Notes under the pieces: model-generated
The model's input: the letters and a program-made list of their open reading frames with translations, nothing else
What the model was told of the DNA's origin: nothing
Database searches by the model: none
From: Flavobacteriia bacterium
Lineage (GTDB): Bacteria; Bacteroidota; Bacteroidia; Flavobacteriales; Schleiferiaceae
DNA: 64,000 nucleotides
Assembly (NCBI GenBank): GCA_013373425.1
Contig: JABXHW010000050.1
Location: forward strand, 25,916-89,915
Direction: 5' to 3'
Shown: positions 1-8,502 of the stretch, piece by piece
Layout of the letters: each line of letters opens with the position of its first letter
Numbering within the stretch: position 1 is the first letter of the stretch
Made by a program: the position numbers and the translations under genes

Positions 1-1335
1 TCGGATATCAACAAGGAAATTTCAGCACTTGGATTGGCCACCCTTCTTTCATGCTCTATTGGCGGATTGAACGTGAGTGCTACAGTGGCTCAGAGCTCTA
101 CTAATGCTCAATTGAAGGCGCATACACGATGGAGTGGGGTATTGTCGGCTATAATGTTGCTCTTGATCGTAATCTTCCTGAAACCTTGGTTGGAGCAATT
201 GCTGATTCCAATTCTTTCAGCAATGATGTTGTACATCGGCTACAGAATGGCGGCACCTTCGCATTTAAGAAGTATTGCCGAAATCGGATGGGAAGACTTT
301 GTGGCATTTGCTGCGGCCTTCTTCATCGCATGGGAGTATGGAATCTTATACGGACTCCTTTCTGGTATCGTCATCATTTTCGTACTCCAGTTGATTGTAT
401 CTGGGAAGCCCGGTTTCATATTGCGCTATGCTTTCCGTCCTAATACCTTGCTCTACGAAGAGGAGAATAGTGGGTATCTACTCAGTATCAAGCACTACGG
501 TAGCTTCATCAATCTAGGCCGTATCCGAGAGCAAATCGATAGCGTCCCATCGTCATCGGATATGGTTGTTGATTTCAGCTTGGCCAAGTATGTAGACCAA
601 AACGTGCTCATTCAACTTGAGTATTACGAGGAGATATTCACGCGGAGAGGCGGACGGTTTGAGATTGTTGGAGTAGACGATTTGCCGATTCGGGTGCATC
701 ACCCATTTGCTTCATGGATGCCCTTTGGTAGTGCACCTTCGGAAGAAGGACCTTTGTCGAGCCGACAAGAAGCGCTGGCAGAATGGGCGGAGGAGGAAGG
801 TTATACTTTCAGACCGGCTGCGTGGTATTCGGGCCATCCTTTTTATGCGTTCCAGTATTTCCGAGTGGTTCGAATCGAAGGTCAGCGAAACCGCATTCAC
901 GGGAAGTTGAATGGCTTGAGTTTCATCCTAGCGGATATTGATTATCACGAAGGTGAGTTTATCGCAAGGGGGAATACCCATTCTACCATGATTTACATGA
1001 AGTCTGAGAAGAAGCTTCCACAGTTTGTATTGGACAAAGAGCGACTTCTAGATAAAGTAGCTGCATTTGCCGGTTTTAGTGATATCAATTTTGAAAATCA
1101 TCCGAAGTTCAGTGCAAAGCATCGACTACAAGGGGTGAATGAGAAAGCGATACGCGACTTCTTTACGGATGACTTCATCAGCTTGATTGAGAAAAGTGAA
1201 GACTACCACATTGAAGCCCGTGGAAATCAGATCATGATTTTTGAGAAAGAGCGCTTGGCAACAACCAATGAGATAAAAGATATGGTTAGCTTTGCCGCAG
1301 AATTAGCAGCATTTCTCAAAATCACTGAAGAATGA
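1..1335 (+). CDS. SulP-family anion permease, 3' part (cut by window start)
   Basis: The reading frame is open from base 1, so the ORF-track start at 34 (a TTG) is only where the window lets it begin; the true start lies outside. The first residues (DINKEISALGLA, then SIGGLNVSATVAQSS) match the conserved core of SulP/SLC26 transporters, inner-membrane carriers of sulfate, bicarbonate or other anions. Two or three further membrane segments follow, then a STAS-like domain around residues 155-235. About 190 residues follow the STAS region, including a hydrophilic C-terminal block (FSDINFENHPKF...) that ordinary SulP proteins lack. The stop overlaps the miaE start (ATGA), so the two are translationally coupled. 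Substrate cannot be told from sequence. The family call is firm; the C-terminal domain is not identified. Confidence 0.85.
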   Translation, partial: SDINKEISALGLATLLSCSIGGLNVSATVAQSSTNAQLKAHTRWSGVLSAIMLLLIVIFLKPWLEQLLIPILSAMMLYIGYRMAAPSHLRSIAEIGWEDFVAFAAAFFIAWEYGILYGLLSGIVIIFVLQLIVSGKPGFILRYAFRPNTLLYEEENSGYLLSIKHYGSFINLGRIREQIDSVPSSSDMVVDFSLAKYVDQNVLIQLEYYEEIFTRRGGRFEIVGVDDLPIRVHHPFASWMPFGSAPSEEGPLSSRQEALAEWAEEEGYTFRPAAWYSGHPFYAFQYFRVVRIEGQRNRIHGKLNGLSFILADIDYHEGEFIARGNTHSTMIYMKSEKKLPQFVLDKERLLDKVAAFAGFSDINFENHPKFSAKHRLQGVNEKAIRDFFTDDFISLIEKSEDYHIEARGNQIMIFEKERLATTNEIKDMVSFAAELAAFLKITEE

Positions 1336-1919
1336 GCATGTTAGGTCTGAAATTGCCGACCGACCCACGATGGGCCAATATCGCTGAAAAGAACGTAGAA
1401 GAGATTCTTACGGACCACGCCTATTGCGAGCAGAAAGCCGCATCCACAGCGATTTCCTTGATCATTGGATATCCAGATTACCCCGATTTGGTGGAGGAGA
1501 TGGCAGCCTTAGCCAGAGAAGAGATGAGCCACTTTGAAATGGTTCATAAGAAGATTCGCGAGCGCAATCTATCCCTAGGAAAAGAGCGCAAGGACGCATA
1601 TGTCCATAGAATCATGGAGTTCTTTCCAAAGACCGGCAATCGTGTAGAGCGATTAGTGAATCGCTTGTTGATTGCTGCGCTCATCGAAGCTAGATCCTGT
1701 GAGCGATTTAAGGTGCTTTCAGAGAATATTGAAGATCAAGACTTGGCCGAGTTTTACCGCAAATTGATGGTGAGTGAAGCCAATCACTATACCATGTTCT
1801 TGAAGTTCGCCAGAGAAATCGGTGGAAGAGAACAGGTAGATCCAAAGTGGCAGGAGTTGCTCGAATACGAAGCAACGGTAATGTCAACCCTAGGTACAAA
1901 AGAACACATCCACGGCTAA
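1332..1919 (+). CDS. miaE: tRNA-(ms2io6A)-hydroxylase MiaE
   Basis: Predicted non-haem diiron monooxygenase that hydroxylates the isopentenyl group of ms2i6A37 in tRNAs reading U-starting codons. The 195-residue length and ferritin-like four-helix pattern fit the family. Likely diiron ligands are visible in EEMSHFEMV (about residues 62-70), in the EARSCERF helix and in EANHYTMF. It starts on the ATG that overlaps the stop of the upstream transporter and is followed 23 nt later by gcvT, so the three probably share a transcript. The association with an anion carrier is not obviously functional. Confidence 0.9.
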   Translation: MSMLGLKLPTDPRWANIAEKNVEEILTDHAYCEQKAASTAISLIIGYPDYPDLVEEMAALAREEMSHFEMVHKKIRERNLSLGKERKDAYVHRIMEFFPKTGNRVERLVNRLLIAALIEARSCERFKVLSENIEDQDLAEFYRKLMVSEANHYTMFLKFAREIGGREQVDPKWQELLEYEATVMSTLGTKEHIHG

Positions 1920-1942
1920 GCCGAAACTCAAACTATACGACT

Positions 1943-3025
1943 ATGAAGAATACAGCTCTAACCGCTGTTCACGAGGCTTTGGGAGCTAAGATGGTCCCAT
2001 TTGCAGGCTATAACATGCCCGTTCAATACGAAGGCGTAATTGCAGAACACAACAACGTTCGCGAGCACGTTGGTGTATTTGACGTAAGTCACATGGGCGA
2101 ATTTTGGGTTCGTGGTCCTCAAGCACTCGACTTGATTCAGAAAGTGACTTCAAATGATGCAAGCAAGCTTGTTCCTGGAAAGGTGCAGTACAGCTGTTTG
2201 CCAAATGATAAAGGTGGCATAGTTGATGACTTGTTGGTGTACTGTGAAGATGAGCAGAACTTCTTGCTCGTAGTGAATGCATCGAATATCGAGAAAGATT
2301 GGAACTGGATCAGCAGTCACAATTCCTTCGACTGTGTGATGGAGAATGATTCCGATACTATTTCATTATTGGCCATTCAAGGTCCGAAAGCTGTTGAAGC
2401 ACTTCAGAGCTTGACCGATATCAACTTGGCGGAGATGAAGTACTACACTTTTGAGAAGGGAACTTTCGCAGGTGTGGATAACGTGATTGTGTCGGCTACT
2501 GGTTATACCGGTGCAGGCGGATTTGAGATTTACTTCCCGAATGCCGATGCACAGAAAATTTGGGATGCTGTATTTGCAGCGGGTGCCGATTCAAACATCA
2601 AGCCTATCGGCCTTGCAGCTCGCGATACCCTTCGTTTGGAAATGGGCTTTTGCTTGTACGGAAACGATATTGATGATACTACCTCTCCGTTAGAAGCAGG
2701 CTTGGGATGGATTACCAAGTTCACCAAGGAATTCATCAACTCTGAGGCATTGAAAGCACAGAAGGAGGAAGGGGTTTCGAAGAAGCTCGTTGGATTTGAG
2801 CTTATCGACAGAGGAATTCCTCGTCACGATTATCCTATCGTTGACTCAGAAGGAAATGAAGTGGGTCGCGTAACTAGCGGAACCATGTCGCCAAGCACAG
2901 GCAAGGCGATTGGTTTGGGGTATGTACCTACAGGCCTAAGTGCAGCGGATTCCGAAATCGGAATTCAGGTTCGCAATAAAGTATTGAAAGCAAAAGTGGT
3001 GAAGTTGCCTTTTTATAAGGGGTGA
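1943..3025 (+). CDS. gcvT: Aminomethyltransferase, glycine cleavage T protein
   Basis: T protein of the glycine cleavage system: it transfers the methylene group from aminomethylated H protein to tetrahydrofolate and releases ammonia in the cytoplasm. The start chosen is the ATG giving [14 protein letters not shown], the usual N-terminus, because the longer ORF reaching back to 1847 lies inside miaE. The resulting 360 residues match family length. Typical features are the N-terminal [14 protein letters not shown] and VSHMGEF segments, the folate-site region [12 protein letters not shown], and the C-terminal [10 protein letters not shown] and IGLGYV motifs. The other gcv genes are not in the window. 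A strong rho-independent terminator follows 20 nt after the stop. Confidence 0.95.
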   Translation: MKNTALTAVHEALGAKMVPFAGYNMPVQYEGVIAEHNNVREHVGVFDVSHMGEFWVRGPQALDLIQKVTSNDASKLVPGKVQYSCLPNDKGGIVDDLLVYCEDEQNFLLVVNASNIEKDWNWISSHNSFDCVMENDSDTISLLAIQGPKAVEALQSLTDINLAEMKYYTFEKGTFAGVDNVIVSATGYTGAGGFEIYFPNADAQKIWDAVFAAGADSNIKPIGLAARDTLRLEMGFCLYGNDIDDTTSPLEAGLGWITKFTKEFINSEALKAQKEEGVSKKLVGFELIDRGIPRHDYPIVDSEGNEVGRVTSGTMSPSTGKAIGLGYVPTGLSAADSEIGIQVRNKVLKAKVVKLPFYKG

Positions 3026-3045
3026 TTGAACTGAGATAAAGATGG

Positions 3046-3080
3046 GAAGCCCTCGCTGATGTTTTCGGTGGGGGCTTTTT
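3046..3080 (+). terminator. Rho-independent terminator after gcvT
   Basis: GC-rich hairpin (AAGCCCTCGC ... GGTGGGGGCTT) followed by a T run, 20 nt after gcvT. It is nearly the same sequence as the terminator at 3980-4012 read on the other strand. Confidence 0.85.
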
Positions 3081-3110
3081 GTATTCAGCACCTAGCTCTT
3101 TGCAAGTGGT

Positions 3111-3608
3111 TTATACCCAAAGCCTCCATAGATCTCCGAAAGTTGCAATTAAAGACAACAAGGCTAGGAATACAGCAACGATAGTGAGAGCTAGATTTCC
3201 CTTTTGTTTAAAAGAGAGCAGAGCGGCGAGGAGTGCGGCAAATCCGATGGTGGAGTAGCTGAACCGATAGAGGTGAGATATCCCATAAAGCGCTTGCGTC
3301 TTGCCAACAGCTGTGGCGTATTCTTTGGCCATTTTCCATCCGATGTAGAATGCAATTGCGGTACATAGTAGGCTGAGCACAATAGCAAGCCAGGCTAAAC
3401 TATTCTTTGACATGGATGCCTTGGAATCTTGCTTCAACGACTTGCTCAGTATGGCGATGCTGGAGACCAAGAGTACAATTGAAGTGAGTACGGATACAAA
3501 ATCAATAAACTCGAACTCCTCTGAGGAAACAGCATTGATGAGTATGATCAAGCCTAGCAAGAGAAATGATATGGCGGGAATCCTTGAATTGAATTGGCTT
3601 TTTGACAT
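3111..3608 (-). CDS. Small four-helix membrane protein of unknown function
   Basis: Not recognised. The 165-residue product has a basic N-terminus and about four hydrophobic segments: near residues 10-25, 37-55, 70-90 and two close-spaced ones between 117 and 160. This is the pattern of an integral inner-membrane protein without large soluble parts. No catalytic motif is visible. It is a lone gene on the minus strand, convergent with gcvT, with transposase debris on its upstream side. It could be a Bacteroidota-specific hypothetical or recently acquired cargo. The reading frame looks intact. Confidence 0.55.
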   Translation of the reverse strand: MSKSQFNSRIPAISFLLLGLIILINAVSSEEFEFIDFVSVLTSIVLLVSSIAILSKSLKQDSKASMSKNSLAWLAIVLSLLCTAIAFYIGWKMAKEYATAVGKTQALYGISHLYRFSYSTIGFAALLAALLSFKQKGNLALTIVAVFLALLSLIATFGDLWRLWV

Positions 3609-3696
3609 CAGTGAGAAGAGAGAATTTATCGTGAGAGGTGAATATAAGGATTCTTAGAACCGGCTCCTGGATGGAATCTCGGGCCGGGGTAGAATT

Positions 3697-3711
3697 GTCA
3701 CCTCTGGCGAC
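3697..3711. repeat. Small imperfect palindrome downstream of transposase remnant
   Basis: GTCACCTCTGGCGAC forms a 6-bp stem with one G-T pair and a three-base loop, flanked by AATT on both sides. It lies 26 nt beyond the stop codon of the Y1-transposase remnant, the place where IS200-like elements carry their right-end subterminal hairpin. Assignment as an element end is inference. Confidence 0.35.
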
Positions 3712-3736
3712 AAAGAATTGTTGTGAATAGAACGGG

Positions 3737-3946
3737 TTAGTCGAAAACGTAGCGCATGTCATATTCTACTTGATGAGTGTCGATCCACTTGAGGTATTCT
3801 TCTTCAAACATTTTGTTATTGTGGTGAGCAGCCTGGTTTTTTATGTAGTAGCGAACCCATCCGATGTGTGTTCTTGAAATTGAGAATGCGGCGTAGCCAT
3901 TTTGCCAATAGAGTTTATCCCCAGATGATTCGAGCGAAGTGAGTCA
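3737..3946 (-). pseudogene. 3' remnant of an IS200/REP-associated (Y1) transposase
   Basis: Absent from the ORF track. Reading the minus strand from the TGA at 3944-3946 to the TAA at 3737-3739 gives 68 open codons ending in WQNGYAAFSIS, then YYIKNQAAHH, then FEEEYLKWI and YDMRYVFD. This is the characteristic C-terminus of the single-strand Y1 (HUH) transposases of IS200-like and REP-associated type. YIKNQ carries the catalytic-tyrosine helix of the family. The N-terminal two thirds, including the HUH motif, is missing; upstream of the fragment the frame closes at once and a palindrome occupies the junction. It is therefore a truncated, dead copy. Confidence 0.85.
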
Positions 3947-3954
3947 TCTTCTGG
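3921..3954. repeat. REP-like palindrome at truncated edge of transposase
   Basis: CCAGATGATTCG and TGAGTCATCTTCTGG pair across a 7-base loop with a three-base bulge and one or two G-T pairs. It overlaps the broken 5' edge of the transposase remnant. Such palindromes are used as recognition hairpins by Y1 transposases, so it may mark a deletion junction or an element end. Confidence 0.45.
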
Positions 3955-3979
3955 CGTTGTTTCAAAGAATCAAAATCAA

Positions 3980-4012
3980 AAAGCCCCCACTGAAATCATC
4001 AGCAGGGGCTTT
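3980..4012 (-). terminator. gap: Rho-independent terminator of the GAPDH gene
   Basis: On the minus strand AAAGCCCCTGCTGATGATTT then CAGTGGGGGCTTTTT forms a GC-rich stem with a U tract, 38 nt beyond the GAPDH stop. Confidence 0.85.
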
Positions 4013-4049
4013 ATATTAAAATTGAATTTCAGATGAAATTCGCTTCTCT

Positions 4050-5495
4050 CTAGTAGTAACGCTTTCTGCGAACTTGAGCGATGTACTTGCTCAAGCGCAT
4101 TACTTGGCGAGTGTAACCGTACTCGTTGTCGTACCACACGTACAATACCAATGAACGGTTGTCGGTGTGAACGATGGTAGCCTTACTGTCGAAAATTGAT
4201 GGGCAAGAGTTACCGATGATATCGCTAGAAACAAGCTCGTTGCTGATGCTGAACATGATTTGCTCAACCAAGTTGCCTTTCAAGGCTGCATCGCGCATGA
4301 TTTCGTTTACGTCTTCTACAGAAGTGTCTTTGCCTACAGTGAGGTTCAAAATCGCCAAAGAACCATCTGGAACAGGAACACGAATCGCGTTTGAGCTCAA
4401 CTTCGCGCCCAAACCTGGGATGGCTTTGTCAACTGCTTTTCCCGCACCTGTCTCAGTGATAACCATGTTCAAAGCAGCAGCGCGACCACGACGGTATTTG
4501 CTGTGCATGTTATCTACCAAGTTCTGGTCGTTCGTGTACGCGTGGATGGTTTCAATATGACCTTTCTCAATGCCCAACTTGTCGTTGATCACCTTCAATA
4601 CTGGAACGATAGCGTTCGTAGTACAAGAAGCTGCAGAGAAGATGTCTACTGTATTTGGATCGTAATCCATTTGATTCACACCGTGAACGATGTTTGGAAC
4701 ACCTTTACCTGGAGCAGTCAAGAGAACTTTAGAAGCTCCTTTAGCCTTGAGGTGGCGACCCAATGCTTCATCATCGCGGAAAGCACCGGTGTTATCGATG
4801 ATCAATGCATCATTGATACCGTATGAAGTATAGTCGATGTCTTCTGGTGCGTTAGCAGCAATCATGTTGATGCGACGGCCATTGATTACCAATGCCATGT
4901 TCTCAACGTCCGCTTCCACTGTGCCAGGGAACTGACCGTGAACTGAATCAACGCGGAGTAGGGAAGCACGTTTTTCAAGCGACTCAGCTGTTTCACCGCG
5001 AGATACGATGGCGCGCAAACGAAGCTGCTGACCACGACCTTCTTGAGCGATGAGCTCGCGAGCTACCAAACGTCCAATACGACCAAAACCGTAGAGAACA
5101 ACGTCCTTAGGCTCAACTTTAGAATCAGATGATCCGATGAAGTCACCCATTTTAGCTGCTACGAAAGCTGCTTTTGAATCGAAAGAAGAACCTTCTTCCA
5201 ACCATTCTGCTGCCAATCTACCGATGTCGAAACGCGCTGGACAAATGTCGGCGTTCAATACTTCGGTTGCCAAACTCAAAGTGTCGGCAATGGTGATGTT
5301 CTTTCCAACTACTTTCTCAGCGTAGTTGTGGAGATTCAAAATCTCACTCGGACGCTGGTCGATAAGTGTGTTTCGGAACAATACAGTTTCAACGCCTTTG
5401 TCGTAAAAGAGGTCGCTGATAACTTTGATGAACTCTGTGGCGGATTTCTCCATACCAATCCGTTCTTGAACGGAATTTTCATAAGAGATTGACAT
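4050..5495 (-). CDS. gap: Glyceraldehyde-3-phosphate dehydrogenase, long form
   Basis: Cytoplasmic glycolytic/gluconeogenic enzyme that interconverts glyceraldehyde 3-phosphate and 1,3-bisphosphoglycerate. The core runs from the Rossmann motif YGFGRIGR (about residues 135-142) through the catalytic SAASCTTN (Cys291) to WYDNEYGYT near the C-terminus. At 481 residues it is about 140 longer than standard GAPDH. The extra part is an N-terminal helical extension (residues 1-130) seen in the long GAPDH class of Bacteroidota and some other bacteria. Cofactor preference cannot be read safely. A second in-frame Met at residue 15 is an alternative start. It is monocistronic, with its own promoter (5532-5562) and terminator. 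Confidence 0.93.
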   Translation of the reverse strand: MSISYENSVQERIGMEKSATEFIKVISDLFYDKGVETVLFRNTLIDQRPSEILNLHNYAEKVVGKNITIADTLSLATEVLNADICPARFDIGRLAAEWLEEGSSFDSKAAFVAAKMGDFIGSSDSKVEPKDVVLYGFGRIGRLVARELIAQEGRGQQLRLRAIVSRGETAESLEKRASLLRVDSVHGQFPGTVEADVENMALVINGRRINMIAANAPEDIDYTSYGINDALIIDNTGAFRDDEALGRHLKAKGASKVLLTAPGKGVPNIVHGVNQMDYDPNTVDIFSAASCTTNAIVPVLKVINDKLGIEKGHIETIHAYTNDQNLVDNMHSKYRRGRAAALNMVITETGAGKAVDKAIPGLGAKLSSNAIRVPVPDGSLAILNLTVGKDTSVEDVNEIMRDAALKGNLVEQIMFSISNELVSSDIIGNSCPSIFDSKATIVHTDNRSLVLYVWYDNEYGYTRQVMRLSKYIAQVRRKRYY

Positions 5496-5531
5496 GCTTG
5501 GAAGGATTTAATTGGGCATGAAAAACTGCCG

Positions 5532-5562
5532 CAAAAATAGTTCGACCAATCGGTTCGGGCAA
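5532..5562 (-). promoter_or_regulatory. gap: Promoter of the GAPDH gene (Bacteroidota type)
   Basis: On the minus strand a TTG is followed after 20 nt by TATTTTTG, matching the Bacteroidota pattern TTTG-N(17-23)-TAnnTTTG. It ends 37 nt before the GAPDH start. Confidence 0.65.
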
Positions 5563-5578
5563 TTAATAACAAATAAAT

Positions 5579-5602
5579 AAACCCCTCAAAAAGAGGGGTT
5601 TA
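5579..5602 (-). terminator. Terminator of the HtrA protease gene
   Basis: Perfect hairpin AAACCCCTC-TTTTT-GAGGGGTTT with A/T tracts on both sides, 40 nt after the protease stop. It is symmetrical enough to work in both directions. Confidence 0.8.
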
Positions 5603-5642
5603 CAAAATATTCAAAGGTGTAAATCTTACACTTACTTGTCAA

Positions 5643-7082
5643 TTATAATCCGAAGGCAAAGAAGTCGGGTTGACCATTGGTTCTGTAGCCTTGAATTAAG
5701 ATGCCATCGCCTGGACCTAATTTGCTGATAATGGCGGTGATGTCTTCTTCAGAATCCACTCGCTCATTGTTGATTTTGCTAATGATGAAACCGCGTGGAA
5801 CGCCTGCTTTAGCAAGTTGACCATTTCCTGGATCTCGAACGACCACCCCATTGCGAAGTTTCAATTGCATTTTCTGTTGATCGGTTAGGCCTTCAAATTG
5901 GGCACCTAGATTGGACGAAATCATTTCGCCTTCTGCTCGAACGAGATCGGTGTTACCGCGCTCATTGGTCAAGGTTAAACTGAACACGTTTGCTTCTCCA
6001 TCTCTGTCGACGGTCAGCTGCACATCATCTCCAGGACGTTTACTACCCACTACTTCGAGCAATTCACTTGTGCGTGAAACCGTTCTGTTATTGATTCGAG
6101 TGATTATGTCACCTCGCTCCAATCCAGCGTCTTGTGCGGCACTACCTTCAACAACATCTGCAATATATACACCGGAGGTAGCTTCCAAACCGAGTTGAGC
6201 GGATAGTTCAGGAGTCACATTTGTGATGTTAACTCCGAGATACGCGCGCTGTACTCTACCGTATTCGATGATGTCACTTACCACTTTCTGAGCTAGGTTT
6301 GAAGGGATGGCAAATGAGTATCCTTCGAATGATCCTGTATGCGTACTGATGGCAGTATTGATTCCCACTAAGTCGCCATTCACATTCACCAATGCACCTC
6401 CAGAGTTACCTGGGTTCACGGCTGCATCTGTTTGAATGAAAGATTCGATGGCGCTCTTCTCATCAATGATGTTGATGTTTCGTCCCTTAGCGGATACGAT
6501 TCCCGCAGTTACTGTTGAAGTAAGATTGAAAGGGTTGCCCACTGCGAGCACCCATTGTCCCAATCGGATATCGTCTGAATTGGCGAAAGGGAGGGGAGTA
6601 AGGTCGTCTGCTTCAATCTTTAGTACTGCGATATCTGTAGTTGGATCGGTACCTACCACTTCAGCGGTGAACTCACGATTGTCGTTGAGCATCACTTTGA
6701 CAGATCGAGCATTTTGAACGACGTGGTTGTTAGTGACGATATACCCATCTTCGGATAGAATGACCCCGGATCCGGCGCCTTCGACGATACGTGGAGTCAT
6801 GTTTCCGCGACCAAAATTGAATCCCCTAAACGGACTCATATAATAGCCTTGCTCAACTGAAGTTTTAACGTGAACTACTGAGTTTACTGCTGATTCAGCA
6901 GCGTCAGAGAAACTATCCCATTGGAGGGGAGCGCCATTTGCCGTTCGGATAGAAGGTGTTGTATTGCTCTCTTGGATGAGCACTTGAGGTGTATGTTCGG
7001 TGAATTGTTCGTAGCCTACAACAGCCATTACACCACCGGCTGCTGCTATGGCGAATGTGGCTAAGATTTGCTTCGTATTCAT
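5643..7082 (-). CDS. htrA: Periplasmic HtrA/DegP-type serine protease with two PDZ domains
   Basis: Envelope quality-control protease that degrades misfolded periplasmic proteins. The start is placed at MNTKQILATF, the ATG at 7080-7082, because this leaves a proper N-terminal membrane/signal helix; the longer ORF adds a 19-residue stretch with no signal character. The resulting 479 residues contain a trypsin-like domain with the full triad: His120 in TNNHVV, Asp150 in TTDIAVL and Ser227 in NPGNSGGA. PDZ1 lies around residues 270-370 and PDZ2 at the C-terminus. The gene stands alone, divergent from dapF, with a terminator downstream. No LA loop length can be assigned, so DegP, DegQ and DegS cannot be separated. 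Confidence 0.93.
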   Translation of the reverse strand: MNTKQILATFAIAAAGGVMAVVGYEQFTEHTPQVLIQESNTTPSIRTANGAPLQWDSFSDAAESAVNSVVHVKTSVEQGYYMSPFRGFNFGRGNMTPRIVEGAGSGVILSEDGYIVTNNHVVQNARSVKVMLNDNREFTAEVVGTDPTTDIAVLKIEADDLTPLPFANSDDIRLGQWVLAVGNPFNLTSTVTAGIVSAKGRNINIIDEKSAIESFIQTDAAVNPGNSGGALVNVNGDLVGINTAISTHTGSFEGYSFAIPSNLAQKVVSDIIEYGRVQRAYLGVNITNVTPELSAQLGLEATSGVYIADVVEGSAAQDAGLERGDIITRINNRTVSRTSELLEVVGSKRPGDDVQLTVDRDGEANVFSLTLTNERGNTDLVRAEGEMISSNLGAQFEGLTDQQKMQLKLRNGVVVRDPGNGQLAKAGVPRGFIISKINNERVDSEEDITAIISKLGPGDGILIQGYRTNGQPDFFAFGL

Positions 7083-7195
7083 CTTTATTTGCGTTTTATT
7101 GATGTGGATTCCTCTGCAATTTGCACACCAAGTTAACACCTGTCATGCCGCTTTGATTGTGGGTTAACAACATTTTAACCTAGCTTCACAATGAC

Positions 7196-7203
7196 TACCT
7201 TCG
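7196..7203 (+). promoter_or_regulatory. dapF: -7-like box just before dapF
   Basis: TACCTTCG, one base off TAnnTTTG, lies only 4 nt before the dapF ATG, so transcription would begin at or next to the start codon. No convincing -33 box was seen. Confidence 0.4.
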
Positions 7204-7207
7204 CATT

Positions 7208-7981
7208 ATGAAATTCAAGTTCGAGAAATACCAAGGTACGGGAAATGATTTCGTGATGATTGACCATCGTGAGCCTTTCTTGTTGCACCTGACACGGGAA
7301 GATATCGCCCTCATCTGTCACCGTCGATTTGGCATTGGCGCAGATGGTTTTATCCTCATCGAGAAGGATGAATCCACCGATTTCAAGATGGTCTATTTCA
7401 ATAGTGATGGACGTGAATCAACCATGTGCGGAAACGGTGGACGTTGTTCGGTAATGTTCGCTAAATCCCTTGGAATGATTGGCGATAAGGACATTCGTTT
7501 TCAAGCTATAGACGGTGTTCACACTGCGAGTATCGATGGAGAAACCGTGAACTTGGGTATGAACGATGTTCGTCAAATCACCAGCGCGGAGTCTGGAGTT
7601 TTCCTTGATACTGGGTCTCCTCATCACGTTCAATCTGTTCCCGACTTGACGGACTTTGAAGTAGATTCAGAAGGACGAAGGATTCGCGAACAGGTGTATG
7701 GCGAAGAAGGATCTAATGTGAATTTCATCGAATGGGATGGAGCGACGCTAAAGGTTAGAACCTATGAGCGAGGAGTAGAAGGAGAGACCTATAGCTGCGG
7801 TACCGGAGTTACGGCGAGCGCGATTGCACTTCACCACCTCAATCAAACTAAAGAAGAGAAAGTGAGCATCTCAACTCCAGGAGGAGAGCTCAGCGTTTCG
7901 TTCTCCCACAACGACGGCGTATATTCGAATGTAATTCTAAGCGGACCCGCAAAGAAAGTTTTTGAAGGAGAGTGGAAGTAA
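7208..7981 (+). CDS. dapF: Diaminopimelate epimerase
   Basis: Cofactor-independent racemase converting LL- to meso-diaminopimelate for lysine and peptidoglycan synthesis. The 257-residue product has the N-terminal GNDFVMID motif and the two catalytic cysteines: Cys74 in TMCGNGGRC and Cys197 in YSCGTGVTAS. FNSDGRES and GEEGSNVNF are also typical substrate-binding segments. The stop overlaps the GTG start of the acetyltransferase by 10 bp. With mltG three genes downstream, the operon has a cell-wall theme. Confidence 0.97.
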   Translation: MKFKFEKYQGTGNDFVMIDHREPFLLHLTREDIALICHRRFGIGADGFILIEKDESTDFKMVYFNSDGRESTMCGNGGRCSVMFAKSLGMIGDKDIRFQAIDGVHTASIDGETVNLGMNDVRQITSAESGVFLDTGSPHHVQSVPDLTDFEVDSEGRRIREQVYGEEGSNVNFIEWDGATLKVRTYERGVEGETYSCGTGVTASAIALHHLNQTKEEKVSISTPGGELSVSFSHNDGVYSNVILSGPAKKVFEGEWK

Positions 7982-8502
7982 TCCCAAGTAATACTACACA
8001 ACGTCTTAAGTTCAGGGCTCTGGAGCCTGAGGATTTGTCGTGGTTGATGGAGCTTGAAAATGATCCGTCGCATTGGATGGTGGGCGACCGCCAGTTGCCT
8101 TTGTCGAGAGCCGCGTTCCGCGCATACATTGAAAACGCATCTGAAACGCTGGAACAAGCGGGACAATTTCGTTGGGTAATCGAGTGTACAGAACAAAACA
8201 CACAGGTTGGTCTACTCGATTTATATGCCTTCAGCGAGCGTCATCAGCGCGCATCCGTTGGCATATTGATTCAACCCATTCACCGCGGACATGGATATGC
8301 TAAGGAAGCTTTGAATTGGTTGATTGATTATGCTTCGAATGTTGGACATCTCCATCAAATACATGCAGAAGTAGATGCTGAGAACACCCAAAGCATAGAG
8401 CTTTTCAAATCATGTGGTTTTGAGAATTCGGGAGTTTTGAAAGATTGGTTGCGCAGAGGAGGAAGGTTCGTAGACGTTTGGCAAATGCAAAGAGTTTTAT
8501 GA
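7972..8502 (+). CDS. GNAT-family N-acetyltransferase (RimJ/SpeG-like)
   Basis: Cytoplasmic acetyl-CoA-dependent transferase; acceptor unknown. The 176 residues begin with LKFRALEPEDL and show the acetyl-CoA loop as HRGHGYAKEAL (about residues 104-114), followed by ENTQSIELFKSCGF, the hallmark of ribosomal-protein/antibiotic/polyamine acetyltransferases. The start is a GTG inside the end of dapF. The stop overlaps the ATG of the cytochrome gene (ATGA), so it is the middle of a tightly coupled unit. Confidence 0.85.
   Translation: MEVIPSNTTQRLKFRALEPEDLSWLMELENDPSHWMVGDRQLPLSRAAFRAYIENASETLEQAGQFRWVIECTEQNTQVGLLDLYAFSERHQRASVGILIQPIHRGHGYAKEALNWLIDYASNVGHLHQIHAEVDAENTQSIELFKSCGFENSGVLKDWLRRGGRFVDVWQMQRVL

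Noticed and set aside
712-900. Antisense 62-codon ORF and other 60-100 codon ORFs over real genes
   Set aside because: They overlap well-supported coding sequence, lack motifs and have no start context.
1847-1942. Longer gcvT start inside miaE
   Set aside because: The added 32 residues are the off-frame reading of the miaE end; family proteins begin at the ATG at 1943.
7972-8502. Possible frameshift fusion of dapF and the acetyltransferase
   Set aside because: dapF is full length with its normal C-terminus and the acetyltransferase has its own complete N-terminus; the 10-bp overlap is ordinary coupling.
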